Source of the DNA: Micromonospora coerulea
GTDB taxonomy: Bacteria; Actinomycetota; Actinomycetes; Mycobacteriales; Micromonosporaceae
DNA length: 64,000 nt
Assembly: GCF_016598485.1 (NCBI RefSeq)
Contig: NZ_JAEMUW010000010.1
Coordinates: 62,001-126,000 of the forward strand
Reading direction: 5' to 3'
In this document: positions 24,969 to 33,773 of the stretch, one piece after another
How positions within the stretch are numbered: the stretch's first letter is position 1
Layout of the letters: each line of letters begins with the position of its first letter
Notes under the pieces: model-generated
What the model was told of the DNA's origin: nothing
Seen by the model: the letters and a program-made list of their open reading frames with translations, nothing else
Databases searched by the model: none
Made by a program: the position numbers and the translations under genes

Positions 24969-26621
24969 ATGCGCGTCCTTGGAATAAACGCGATCTTCCA
25001 CGACCCCGCGGCCGCCCTGGTGGTCGACGGGACGGTGGTGGCCGCCGCAGAAGAGGAGCGGTTCAGCCGCCGCAAGCACGGCAAGCGCCCCGTGCCGTTC
25101 TCCGCCTGGGAGCTGCCCGAACTGTCCGCCGCCTGGTGCCTGGCCAGCGCGGGGATCGACGTCGACAGCCTCGACGCGGTCGCGTACTCGTTCGACCCCC
25201 GCCTCTGCCGGGACGCCGCTGACCTGGGCCTCAGCGACCCGTGGGACTGGCTGCGCGTCGACTACGCCAGGCGAGCCCCGCAGTTCCTCGCCGCCGCCCT
25301 GCCCGGCCTGGACCCGGAGAAGGTTCGGTTCGTGCCGCACCACGTGGCGCACGCCGCCTCCGCCGGGCTGGCCGCCCCGCCGGCCGGCGACGACACCGCC
25401 GTGCTGGTGCTCGACGGGCGCGGCGAGGTGGCCAGCCACCTGTCCGGCGTCTACCGTGACGGACAGTTGTCGTCGCTGTACTCACAGGAGCTGCCGCACT
25501 CGCTCGGCCTGCTCTACGAGGACCTCACCCGGCACCTGGGCTTCCTGCACTCCAGTGACGAGTACAAGGTGATGGCGCTGGCCTCGTACGGCGAGCCGAG
25601 GCACCTCGGCCTGCTACGCGAGCTCGTGCGGGTGACCCCCGAGGGCGGCTTCCACGTCGACCGGATCGACTGGGCCAGCATGGCCAAGCCGGCCACCGCC
25701 GGCGGCGAGCTGACCGAGGAGCACGCGGACCTCGCCGCCAGCGTGCAGGCCCGGCTGGAGGAGGTCGTCCTCGACCTGTCCCGCTGGCTTTACGACGCCT
25801 CCGGCGGGGCGTCCACCCTGGCCATGGCCGGCGGAGTGGCGCTCAACTGCGTGGCGAACGCCCGGATCGCCGCCGAGGGACCGTACCGGGACGTCTGGGT
25901 GCAGCCGGCGGCCGGCGACTCGGGGACCGCGCTCGGCGCGGCCCTGCACGTGGCCGGCGCGCTCGGCGACCGGTCCACCCCGATGGCCGGAGCCGACCTG
26001 GGCCGGGGCTGGTCGGACGAGGAACTGGAGGCGGAGCTGCGCCGGGCCGCGCTGCCGTACACCCGGCCGGCGTCGATCGCCGCCGAGGCGGCCCGGGTCC
26101 TTGCCGACAACGGCATCGTCGCCTGGTACCAGGGCCGCAGCGAGTACGGCCCGCGCGCGCTGGGCCACCGGTCGCTGCTCGCCCATCCCGGCGACCCGGC
26201 GACCACCGCCCGGATGAACGACGTCAAGGGCCGGGAGCAGTTCCGTCCGATCGCCCCGATGGTCCGCGCGGAGCGCTTCGCGGAGATCTTCGAGGGGGTC
26301 TACCCCAGCCCGTACATGCTCTTCGTGCACCGGGTGAAGCCGCACTGGCGGGACCGGATCCCGGCCGTCACGCACGTCGACGGCACCGCCCGGGTGCAGA
26401 CCGTGCACACCGACACCGAGCCGGTGGTGGCCGAGCTGCTGGCCGAATTCGAGCGGCGCACCGGGCTGCCGGTGGTGGTCAACACCTCGCTGAACACCGC
26501 CGGGCGGCCCATGGTGGACACCCCCCGCGAGGCGATGGAGCTGTTCGGCTCGGCCCCGGTGGACCTGCTCGCCCTCGGTCCGTTCGCGGTGCACCGCCGG
26601 TCGCTGGCCGGTGACCGATGA
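24969..26621 (+). CDS. Carbamoyltransferase (NodU/CmcH family)
   Basis: 550 residues from ATG 24969 with TAGGAG six bases upstream; an in-frame TTG at 24963 lacks that spacing. The N-terminal ASKHA-like half has GINAIFHDPAAALVVDG and the metal-binding FVPHHVAHAASAG, then GGVALNCVANARI. The C-terminal YrdC-like half has YGPRALGHRSLLAHP, KGREQFRPIAP and VVNTSLNTAGRPM. These enzymes carbamoylate a sugar hydroxyl from carbamoyl phosphate and ATP. As first gene of a heptose operon, overlapping the next start by 4 bases, it probably carbamoylates the heptose-containing glycan. The acceptor is unproven. Confidence 0.92.
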   Translation: MRVLGINAIFHDPAAALVVDGTVVAAAEEERFSRRKHGKRPVPFSAWELPELSAAWCLASAGIDVDSLDAVAYSFDPRLCRDAADLGLSDPWDWLRVDYARRAPQFLAAALPGLDPEKVRFVPHHVAHAASAGLAAPPAGDDTAVLVLDGRGEVASHLSGVYRDGQLSSLYSQELPHSLGLLYEDLTRHLGFLHSSDEYKVMALASYGEPRHLGLLRELVRVTPEGGFHVDRIDWASMAKPATAGGELTEEHADLAASVQARLEEVVLDLSRWLYDASGGASTLAMAGGVALNCVANARIAAEGPYRDVWVQPAAGDSGTALGAALHVAGALGDRSTPMAGADLGRGWSDEELEAELRRAALPYTRPASIAAEAARVLADNGIVAWYQGRSEYGPRALGHRSLLAHPGDPATTARMNDVKGREQFRPIAPMVRAERFAEIFEGVYPSPYMLFVHRVKPHWRDRIPAVTHVDGTARVQTVHTDTEPVVAELLAEFERRTGLPVVVNTSLNTAGRPMVDTPREAMELFGSAPVDLLALGPFAVHRRSLAGDR

Positions 26622-27646
26622 TCAGCATCGTGGTGCCGACGCTCGGCCGGCCGAGCCTGACGGCGCTGCTGGAGGCCCTCGCCGGTCAGCTCGGAGAGCT
26701 GTCCGAGGTGGAGCTGCTGCTGGTGGACGACCGGCGCGACGACACCGGGGAGTTCGCGGTACCGGGGGCACTGGCCGCGTACACGAAGGTGCTCACCGGG
26801 CGCGGCGCGGGCCCGGCGGCCGCCCGCAACCTCGGCTGGCGCGCGGCCCGGGGATCCTGGGTGGTCTTCCTCGACGACGACGTGCTGCCGGCGCCGGACT
26901 GGTGCCGGCGGCTGGTCGCCGACCTGGCGGCGGCCGGTGACGCCGGCGGGGTGCAGGGCGTGGTCGAGGTGCCGCTGCCCGCGGACCGGCGACCCACCGA
27001 CTGGGAGCGCGGCACCGCCGGCCTGGCCGAGGGGAACTGGATCACCGCGGACATGGCCTACCGGCGCGCGGCGCTGGCCACCGTCGGCGGCTTCGACGAG
27101 CGCTTCCCGCGGGCCTACCGGGAGGACGCCGAGCTGGCACACCGGGTCCGGCGCGCCGGTTGGCGGCTGGTCCGCGGCCACCGCCGGGTGACCCATCCGG
27201 TACGCCCCGAGGACCGCTGGGTCAGCCTGCGCACCCAACGGGGCAACGCCGACGACGCCCTGCTGCGCCGGCTGTACGGCCCGACCTGGCGGTCCGATCT
27301 GGAGCTTCCGCCGGGCCGGCGGCCCCGGCACGTGGCGGTAACCGCGGCGGCCGCCCTCGCGCTGGCCGCCGCCGCGCTGCGCGCCCTGGACCGTCCGGGG
27401 CCGCGCCGGCGGGCGTTCGGGCTCGTCGGCGGCGCCGCCGCGCTGGCCTGGGCGGCCGGCACCGCCGAGTTCGCCCGGGCCCGGATCGCGCCCGGCCCGC
27501 GCACCGCCGACGAGGTCGGCACCATGCTGGTGACCAGCGCGCTGATCCCGCCCCTCGCCGTTGCCGGATGGGTCCGTGGCTGGTGGCGTGCCCGGGCGGT
27601 GCCCGCCGGATCGGTGGTCACGGGCGGGCGGCCGGGGGCAAGCTGA
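26618..27646 (+). CDS. Family 2 glycosyltransferase with membrane C-terminus
   Basis: 342 residues from ATG 26618, overlapping the carbamoyltransferase stop (ATGA). The GT-A domain has SIVVPTLGRPSL, LLLVDDR, GAGPAAARNLGWRAARG and the DXD-type metal motif FLDDDVLP, then GGFDERFPRAYREDAELAHR near the acceptor site. After residue 230 come two or three hydrophobic segments that would anchor it to the membrane. It would transfer a sugar from a nucleotide donor onto a lipid-linked or soluble acceptor. Its stop overlaps the next start (TGATG), so translation is coupled. Confidence 0.9.
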   Translation: MISIVVPTLGRPSLTALLEALAGQLGELSEVELLLVDDRRDDTGEFAVPGALAAYTKVLTGRGAGPAAARNLGWRAARGSWVVFLDDDVLPAPDWCRRLVADLAAAGDAGGVQGVVEVPLPADRRPTDWERGTAGLAEGNWITADMAYRRAALATVGGFDERFPRAYREDAELAHRVRRAGWRLVRGHRRVTHPVRPEDRWVSLRTQRGNADDALLRRLYGPTWRSDLELPPGRRPRHVAVTAAAALALAAAALRALDRPGPRRRAFGLVGGAAALAWAAGTAEFARARIAPGPRTADEVGTMLVTSALIPPLAVAGWVRGWWRARAVPAGSVVTGGRPGAS

Positions 27647-29358
27647 TGTTTACTTCTCCGGCCCGGGGCAACTGGTCCGCCATGGCTCGTCCGGTCCTCT
27701 TCGACGCGGTGCTGCTGGACCGCGACGGCACGCTGATCGAGGACGTGCCCTACAACGGCGACCCGGAGAAGGTCCGCCCGCTGCCGGGCGCGCGAGCGGC
27801 GCTGGACCGGCTGCGGGCGGCCGGTCTCCGGCTGGCCGTGGTGACCAACCAGTCCGGCCTGGCGCGGGGCTACTTCACCGAGGCCGACATGCGGGCGGTG
27901 CACGCCCGGGTCGAGGAGCTGCTCGGCCCCTTCGACGACTGGCGGATCTGCCCGCACGACGACACGGACGGCTGCGCCTGCCGGAAGCCGGCTCCGGGGC
28001 TGGTGCACGCCGCCGCCGCGGCGCTCGGCACCATGCCCGCCCGTTGCGTCATGGTCGGCGACATCGGCCGGGACATGGCCGCCGCGCTCGCCGCCGGCGC
28101 GACCGGCATCCTGGTGCCCACCCCGGTCACCCGCCCCGAGGAGGTGGCCGCCGCGCCGGCCGTGGCCCGGGACCTGCCGGCGGCGGTGGACGAGATCCTG
28201 CGCCGGCAGCACGCCGTCCAGCCCGCCGTCGCGCGCGCGGGGCGGGCCGGCACCGTGCTGGTGGTGCGCAGCGACTCGGCCGGGGACGTGCTGGTCACCG
28301 GCCCGGGGATCCGCGCCGTGGCCGCCGGGGCGGAGCGCGTCGTGCTGCTCTGCGGACCGCGCGGCCGGGCCGCCGCCGAGCTGCTGCCCGGCGTCGACGA
28401 GCTGATCGAGTGGCCTTTGCCCTGGATCGACGGCTCCCCCGACCCGGTGGACCCCGACGACATCCGCCGGCTCACCGCCCGGCTCGCCGAGGTCGGGGCG
28501 GACGAGGCCGTCGTCTTCACCTCCTTCCACCAGTCGCCGCTCCCACTGGCGCTGCTGCTGCGGCTGGCCGGCGTGCCCCGGATCAGCGCGATCAGCGACG
28601 ACTACCCGGGCTCCCTGCTCGACGTCCGGCACCGGGTGCCGGTCGGCGTGCCGGAGCCGGAGCGGGCGCTCTCGCTGGCCGCCGTGGCCGGCTTCGGGTT
28701 GCCCGCCGACGACGAGCCGCGCCTGCGGCTGCGCGCCGACCTGGCCGCTCCCGCCGCGCCGGCCGGGGTCACCGGCAGCGCCGGCTCCGGCGTCGCGACG
28801 ACCGCCGCCGGTACCGGCCGGGCGGGTGCGCTCACGGCCGCCGGCCCAGCGGCGGAACCGGTGTCGGGCGACTACGTCGTGGTCCATCCCGGCTCGTCCG
28901 TGCCGGCCCGGGCCTGCCCGGCCGACCGCTGCGCCGACATCGTCGCCGCCCTCGTCGCCGACGGGCACCGGGTGGTCGTCACCGGTGGACCCGACGAGCG
29001 GGAACTCACCGCCCGCGTCGCGGCCCCCGGCGGCATCGACCTCGGCGGCGCGACCGACCTGGCCGGGCTCGCCCGGATCCTCACCGGGGCCCGCTGCCTG
29101 GTGGTCGGCAACACCGGCCCGGCGCACCTGGCGGCGGCCGTCGGCACCCCGGTGGTCAGCCTCTTCGCCCCAACCGTCTCCTTTGGACAGTGGGGACCCT
29201 ACCGGGTGCCCATCGTCCGGCTCGGCGACGCCGGGGCCGCCTGCCGGGACACCCGGGCGGCGGTCTGCCCGGTCGCCGGGCACCCCTGCCTGACCGGCGT
29301 CGACCCGGCCGAGGTGGCCGCGGCCGTCCGCCTCCTCGCACCGCCCGCGCCCACCTGA
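27646..29358 (+). CDS. GmhB-like HAD phosphatase fused to a family 9 (heptosyl) glycosyltransferase
   Basis: 570 residues from ATG 27646, coupled by TGATG to the GT2; an ATG at 27682 is an alternative. Residues about 20-195 are a HAD-IIIA phosphatase: LLDRDGTL with both catalytic aspartates, VVTNQSGLARGYF, the metal-binding cysteine cluster CPHDDTDGCACRKP and MVGDIGRDM. This matches GmhB, which removes the 7-phosphate of heptose 1,7-bisphosphate. Residues about 210-565 are GT9: VVRSDSAGDVLVTGP, VVHPGSSVPARACP and GNTGPAHLAAAVGTPVVSLF. A low-complexity linker (about 375-400) interrupts the GT9 half. The fusion ties heptose precursor synthesis to heptose transfer. Substrates are inferred. Confidence 0.88.
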   Translation: MFTSPARGNWSAMARPVLFDAVLLDRDGTLIEDVPYNGDPEKVRPLPGARAALDRLRAAGLRLAVVTNQSGLARGYFTEADMRAVHARVEELLGPFDDWRICPHDDTDGCACRKPAPGLVHAAAAALGTMPARCVMVGDIGRDMAAALAAGATGILVPTPVTRPEEVAAAPAVARDLPAAVDEILRRQHAVQPAVARAGRAGTVLVVRSDSAGDVLVTGPGIRAVAAGAERVVLLCGPRGRAAAELLPGVDELIEWPLPWIDGSPDPVDPDDIRRLTARLAEVGADEAVVFTSFHQSPLPLALLLRLAGVPRISAISDDYPGSLLDVRHRVPVGVPEPERALSLAAVAGFGLPADDEPRLRLRADLAAPAAPAGVTGSAGSGVATTAAGTGRAGALTAAGPAAEPVSGDYVVVHPGSSVPARACPADRCADIVAALVADGHRVVVTGGPDERELTARVAAPGGIDLGGATDLAGLARILTGARCLVVGNTGPAHLAAAVGTPVVSLFAPTVSFGQWGPYRVPIVRLGDAGAACRDTRAAVCPVAGHPCLTGVDPAEVAAAVRLLAPPAPT

Positions 29359-29405
29359 GCCCCTGTCCGTCCCGGCCCCCGACCAGCGCGATCGCGAGGA
29401 GAGGC

Positions 29406-30392
29406 ATGAACGTTCTGCTCTGGCACGTGCACGGCTCCTGGACCACGTCCTTCGTGCACGGCAGGCACCGGTACCTGGTGCCGGTCACCCCCGACCGCGG
29501 CCCGTACGGCCTCGGCCGGGCCCGGACCTACCCGTGGCCGGACGGCGCCGTCGAGGTGACCCCGGAGGAGCTCGCCCGAGCCGACGTGGACCTGGTCATC
29601 CTGCAACGCCCGGAGGAGCTGGAGCTGGCCGAGCAGTGGCTGGGCCGGCGGCCCGGCCGGGACCTGCCGGCGATCTACGTCGAGCACAACACCCCCAAGG
29701 GCGACGTGCCGAACACCCGACACCCGATGGCCGACCGCGACGACCTGCTGATCGCCCACGTCACGCACTTCAACGAGCTGTTCTGGGACAACGGCGGCAC
29801 CCGCACCACCGTCATCGACCACGGCATCGTGCCGCCCCGGGTCGAATGGACCGGGGACCTCGACCGGCTCGCCGTGGTCACCAACGAACCGGTGCGCCGC
29901 TGGCGGGTCACCGGCACCGACCTGCTGCCCCGGTTCGCCGAGATCGCCCCGCTGGACGTGTACGGAATGGGGGTGGCCGGCCTGCCGGAGGCGCTCACCG
30001 CGACCGGCGCCACCCTGACCCACCCGGTCACCGGGCACGACGACCTGCCGCAGGACCGGATGCACGCGGAGGTCGCCCGGCGGCGGGCGTACCTGCACCT
30101 GTGCCGCTGGACGTCGCTGGGGCTCAGCCTCATCGAGGCGATGACCATGGGCATGCCGGTGATCGCGCTCGCCACCACGGCGGCGGTGGACGCCGTACCG
30201 CCCGGCGCGGGGGTGCTCTCCACCCGGGTGGACACGCTGGTCGAGGCGGCCCGCTGGCTCGTCGAGGACCGCGACGCGGCGTACCGGCTGGGGGCGCGGG
30301 CGCGGGAGGTCGCCAAGGAACGCTTCGGGCTCGACCGGTTCCTCGCTGACTGGGACCGGCTGATGGAGGAGGAAACATGCGCATCGCGATGA
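29406..30392 (+). CDS. GT-B glycosyltransferase
   Basis: 328 residues from ATG 29406 with AGGAG just before it. The start NVLLWHVHGSWTTSFVHGRH and IYVEHNTPKGDVPNTRHP are typical of a small glycosyltransferase group found in actinobacterial heptose loci. The C-terminal half has CRWTSLGLSLIEAMTMGMPVIAL, the donor-binding glutamate region of GT4-like enzymes, and a final helix with VAKERFGLDRF. It would transfer an activated sugar during assembly of the glycan. The donor could be ADP-heptose or another nucleotide sugar. It overlaps the next gene by 16 bases. Confidence 0.85.
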   Translation: MNVLLWHVHGSWTTSFVHGRHRYLVPVTPDRGPYGLGRARTYPWPDGAVEVTPEELARADVDLVILQRPEELELAEQWLGRRPGRDLPAIYVEHNTPKGDVPNTRHPMADRDDLLIAHVTHFNELFWDNGGTRTTVIDHGIVPPRVEWTGDLDRLAVVTNEPVRRWRVTGTDLLPRFAEIAPLDVYGMGVAGLPEALTATGATLTHPVTGHDDLPQDRMHAEVARRRAYLHLCRWTSLGLSLIEAMTMGMPVIALATTAAVDAVPPGAGVLSTRVDTLVEAARWLVEDRDAAYRLGARAREVAKERFGLDRFLADWDRLMEEETCASR

Positions 30393-31594
30393 TCTCGGAG
30401 CACGCCAGCCCGCTCGCCGCCCTCGGCGAGGAGGACGCGGGCGGGCAGAACACGCACGTGGCGGAACTCGCGGCCGCGCTGGTCGGCGAGGGCCACGACG
30501 TGCGCGTCTACACCCGCCGGGACTCCGCCACGCTGGGCGAGTCGGTGTCCACCGCGGACGGCTACCAGGTGTGCCACGTGCCCGCCGGGCCCGCCCAGCG
30601 GGTGCCCAAGGACGAACTGCTGCCGTACATGGGCGAGTTCGGCCGGTGGCTGGCCGACCGGTGGCGGCGCGGCGACTGGACGCCCGACGTGGCGCACGCG
30701 CACTTCTGGATGAGCGGCCTGGCCACCGTGCACGCCGGCCGGCGCGCCGGGGTGCCGACGGTACTGACGTACCACGCGCTCGGCACGGTCAAGCGCCGCC
30801 ACCAAGGGGCACAGGACACCAGTCCACCAGGGCGGATCGGCTATGAACGGGCGCTGGGCCGGGCCGTCGACCGGGTCATCGTGCAGTGCGAGGACGAGGT
30901 CGCCGAGCTGGTCCGCCTCGGCGTACCCCGGACCCGGATGGCGCTGGTCCCGTCCGGCGTGAACCAGGCCGTGTTCCGCCCGGACGGCCCGGTCGCCCCG
31001 CGCGACCCGGCCCGCGCGCGCATCCTCACCGTCGGCCGGATGGTGGAACGCAAGGGCTTCCTGGAGGTGGTCCGGGCGCTGCCGGCCGTGCCGGACGCCG
31101 AGTGCGTGGTCGTCGGCGGGCCGCCCGCCGAGCTGCTGGCCGCCGACTTCTTCGCCCGCCGGCTGTCGGCGCTGGCCGAGTCGTGCGGCGTGGCCGACCG
31201 GGTCAGGCTGGTCGGCGGGGTGCCGCGCGAGGAGATGGCCTGCTGGTACCGGTCGGCCGACGTGCTGGTCGCCGCCCCCTGGTACGAACCGTTCGGGCTC
31301 ACCCCGCTGGAGGGGATGGCCTGCGGGGTGCCGGTGATCGGCACGAACGTCGGGGGCATCGCCGACACCGTCATCGACGGGCTCACCGGTGACCTGGTCC
31401 CGCCCCGCGACCCGCGGGCGCTCGGCACCGCGATCCGCCGGCTGCTCGCGGACAAGGTCCGCCGCTTCGCGTACGCCACGGCGGCGCTGGACCGGATCCG
31501 CAGCCGGTACTCCTGGAAGCGCTGCGCCGAGCAGCTCGGCGCGGTGTACGCCACGGTCGCCACGATCGCCCGCCCCGCCCCGGCGGTGGCCTGA
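30377..31594 (+). CDS. Family 4 glycosyltransferase
   Basis: 405 residues from ATG 30377 with GGAGGA upstream, inside the end of the previous gene. The N-terminus has ISEHASPLAALGEEDAGGQN, the acceptor-side signature shared with MshA and sucrose-phosphate synthase. Then AHFWMSGLATV, ILTVGRMVERKGFLEVVRAL and the EX7E-type donor site APWYEPFGLTPLEGMACGVP follow. It is a retaining GT-B enzyme. In this operon it probably adds one sugar to the heptose glycan. Its last base is the first base of the gmhA start (TGATG), so translation is coupled. Confidence 0.9.
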   Translation: MRIAMISEHASPLAALGEEDAGGQNTHVAELAAALVGEGHDVRVYTRRDSATLGESVSTADGYQVCHVPAGPAQRVPKDELLPYMGEFGRWLADRWRRGDWTPDVAHAHFWMSGLATVHAGRRAGVPTVLTYHALGTVKRRHQGAQDTSPPGRIGYERALGRAVDRVIVQCEDEVAELVRLGVPRTRMALVPSGVNQAVFRPDGPVAPRDPARARILTVGRMVERKGFLEVVRALPAVPDAECVVVGGPPAELLAADFFARRLSALAESCGVADRVRLVGGVPREEMACWYRSADVLVAAPWYEPFGLTPLEGMACGVPVIGTNVGGIADTVIDGLTGDLVPPRDPRALGTAIRRLLADKVRRFAYATAALDRIRSRYSWKRCAEQLGAVYATVATIARPAPAVA

Positions 31595-32364
31595 TGACCG
31601 GGCAGCTCTCCACCCTCGACGCGCACCTGTCCGGGCTGGCCGCCGCGCTGCTGCCGTACCGCCGGGAGGCCGAGCGGCTGGCCGCCTGGGGCACCGAGTT
31701 GGCCTGGACTCTCGCCCGGGGCGGGCGGCTGCTGGTCGCCGGCAACGGCGGCAGCGCCGCCGAGGCCCAACACCTCACCGCCGAACTCGTCGGCAAACTC
31801 CGCGACGACCGCGAACCCCTCTCCGCCATCGCCCTGCACGCCGAAACCTCCGCCCTCACCGCCATCGGCAACGACTACGGCTACGACCAAATCTTCGCCC
31901 GCCAGGTCCGCGCCCACGGCCGCCCCCACGACATCCTCCTGCTCATGTCCACCAGCGGCACCAGCACCAACCTCCTCACCGCCGCCCACGCCGCCCACGA
32001 CACCGGCCTACGCTGCTGGGCCTTCACCGGCCCCACCCCCAACCCCCTCGCCGAGCTCTGCCACGACGTGCTGGCGGTGCCGTCGCCGGACAGCCAGGTG
32101 GTGCAGGAGCTGCACCTGGTCGCCACGCACCTGCTCTGCGAGTACGTCGACCAGACGCTGCCGCTGGTCCGGCAGCTCCCGACGATGTCCACCCCGGCGC
32201 CCCGGACGGCGCCCCTCGCCCCGTGGGGCGTCCAGGGCGGGTCGCGGAGCGGTCCGGACGGCGCCGGGTGGGCCGGCCCGGTCCTGGCCGGGGTGGGGAC
32301 CGGGCGGCCCGGGCCCGGGCGCAACGGGCACGGGTCCACCGGCACCGGGTGGGTGGCATCGTGA
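31594..32364 (+). CDS. gmhA: Phosphoheptose isomerase-like SIS protein (GmhA) with extra C-terminal tail
   Basis: 256 residues; the GmhA/SIS core covers about 1-198. It has VAGNGGSAAEAQHLTAELVG, then LMSTSGTSTNLLTAAHAAHD, typical of sedoheptulose 7-phosphate isomerases that start heptose synthesis. Residues about 200-256 are a Gly/Pro-rich tail (APLAPWGVQGG and on) absent from ordinary GmhA. From 31735 to 32067 codon choice changes sharply: C-ending codons dominate and GCG, CCG, CGG and GTG vanish, unlike both flanks, as if a foreign core had been recombined in. Its stop overlaps the hldE start (GTGA). Confidence 0.88.
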   Translation: MTGQLSTLDAHLSGLAAALLPYRREAERLAAWGTELAWTLARGGRLLVAGNGGSAAEAQHLTAELVGKLRDDREPLSAIALHAETSALTAIGNDYGYDQIFARQVRAHGRPHDILLLMSTSGTSTNLLTAAHAAHDTGLRCWAFTGPTPNPLAELCHDVLAVPSPDSQVVQELHLVATHLLCEYVDQTLPLVRQLPTMSTPAPRTAPLAPWGVQGGSRSGPDGAGWAGPVLAGVGTGRPGPGRNGHGSTGTGWVAS

Positions 32365-33773
32365 GCGGGCCGCTCGTGGTGGTCGGCGACGCCCTGCTGG
32401 ACCGGGACGTCGCCGGCGCGGTCAGCCGGGTCTGCCCGGACGCCCCCGTGCCGGTGCTGGACGAACGCTCCGCCACCGACCGGCCCGGCGGCGCCGGCCT
32501 GGCCGCCCTGCTCGCGGCGGCCCAGGACAGCGAGGTCGCGCTGGTCACCGCGCTCGCCGACGACGCCGGCGGCGGGCGGCTGGCCGAGCTGCTCGCCGCG
32601 GCCGGGGTCGAGGTGTATCCGCTGCACCTGCCCGGCGCGACCGCCGAGAAGATCCGGCTGCGCGCCGGTGGGCAGACCCTGCTACGGCTGGACCGGGGCG
32701 GCGACCCGCAGCCGCCCGGTGAGCCGTCCGCGGCGACGCTGGCCGTGCTCGCCCGGGCCCGGGCGATCCTGGTCAGCGACTACGGTCGCGGGCTGGTCCG
32801 GCAGCCGACGCTGCGGGCGGCGCTGGCCGAGGCGTCCGCCCCGGTGGTCTGGGACCCGCACCCGCGCGGCCCGGCGGCCGTGGCCGGCGCCCGGCTCACC
32901 ACCCCGAACCTCGCCGAGCTGCGCCAGCTCACGGGAGACGCGGGCGGCGGCTCGGCGCTGTCCACGGCCACCCGGGCCGGGCACGAGCTGCGCCGGCGGT
33001 GGCGGGTCGGCGCGGTCGCGGTGACCCTGGGCGCCGACGGCGCGGTGCTCTGCCACGCCGGCAGCACCCCGCTGGTCGTGCCGCCACCCGCCACCGTGGA
33101 CCGCGTCGAGGACACCTGTGGCGCCGGGGACCGGTTCGCCGCCACCGCCGCCTTGGCGCTCGGCGGCGGCGCGCTGGTCTCCGAGGCGGTCGGCGAGGCG
33201 ATCGCCGCCGCGTCCGCGTACGTCGCCGCAGGCGGGGCGGCCGGCCTGCACCGGCAGGAGGACCGGCGGCCGGCGCTGGCCGCCGCGCGCACCGCCGAGG
33301 AGCTGGTTTCGCGGGTACGCGCCGACGGCGGCACCGTGGTCGCCACCGGCGGTTGCTTCGACATCCTGCATGCCGGGCACGTCGCCACCCTCCAGGCGGC
33401 CCGCCGCCTCGGCGACTGCCTGGTGGTCTGCCTGAACTCCGACCACAGCGTCCGCGGGCTGAAGGGCCCGGAGCGCCCGGTCAACCCGGAGGCCGACCGG
33501 GCCCGGCTGCTGGCGGCGCTGGACTGCGTCGACGCGGTGGCAGTCTTCGACGAGCCCACCCCGCACCAGGTGCTGGCCCGCCTCCGCCCCGACGTCTGGG
33601 TCAAGGGCGGTGACTACGCGGGCGAGAACGGCCCCGACCTGCCCGAGACCGAGCTGGTCCAGCGCTGGGGCGGCCGAGTCGTCACGGTCCCCTACCTGGC
33701 CGGCCGGTCCACCACCGGCACCATCTCCGCCGCGCGCCAGCGCGGCCTCCACCTCGTCAAGGGAGCGGTATGA
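32361..33773 (+). CDS. hldE: Bifunctional heptose-7-phosphate kinase / heptose-1-phosphate adenylyltransferase (HldE)
   Basis: 470 residues from GTG 32361. Residues about 1-305 are a PfkB-type sugar kinase with RPGGAGLAALLAAAQDSE and the catalytic DTCGAGDRF. Residues about 330-470 are a nucleotidyltransferase with GGCFDILHAGHVATLQAARR (HxGH) and KGGDYAGE. This is the two-domain order of proteobacterial HldE, which phosphorylates heptose 7-phosphate at C1 and, after GmhB acts, makes ADP-heptose. The GmhA, GmhB and GT9 genes around it complete the route. ATGA/GTGA overlaps at both ends indicate tight coupling. Confidence 0.93.
   Translation: MSGPLVVVGDALLDRDVAGAVSRVCPDAPVPVLDERSATDRPGGAGLAALLAAAQDSEVALVTALADDAGGGRLAELLAAAGVEVYPLHLPGATAEKIRLRAGGQTLLRLDRGGDPQPPGEPSAATLAVLARARAILVSDYGRGLVRQPTLRAALAEASAPVVWDPHPRGPAAVAGARLTTPNLAELRQLTGDAGGGSALSTATRAGHELRRRWRVGAVAVTLGADGAVLCHAGSTPLVVPPPATVDRVEDTCGAGDRFAATAALALGGGALVSEAVGEAIAAASAYVAAGGAAGLHRQEDRRPALAAARTAEELVSRVRADGGTVVATGGCFDILHAGHVATLQAARRLGDCLVVCLNSDHSVRGLKGPERPVNPEADRARLLAALDCVDAVAVFDEPTPHQVLARLRPDVWVKGGDYAGENGPDLPETELVQRWGGRVVTVPYLAGRSTTGTISAARQRGLHLVKGAV

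Noticed and set aside
27115..29283. A 722-residue minus-strand frame under the GmhB-GT9 gene
   Set aside because: Composition and lack of motifs mark it as a shadow in DNA with few stop codons.
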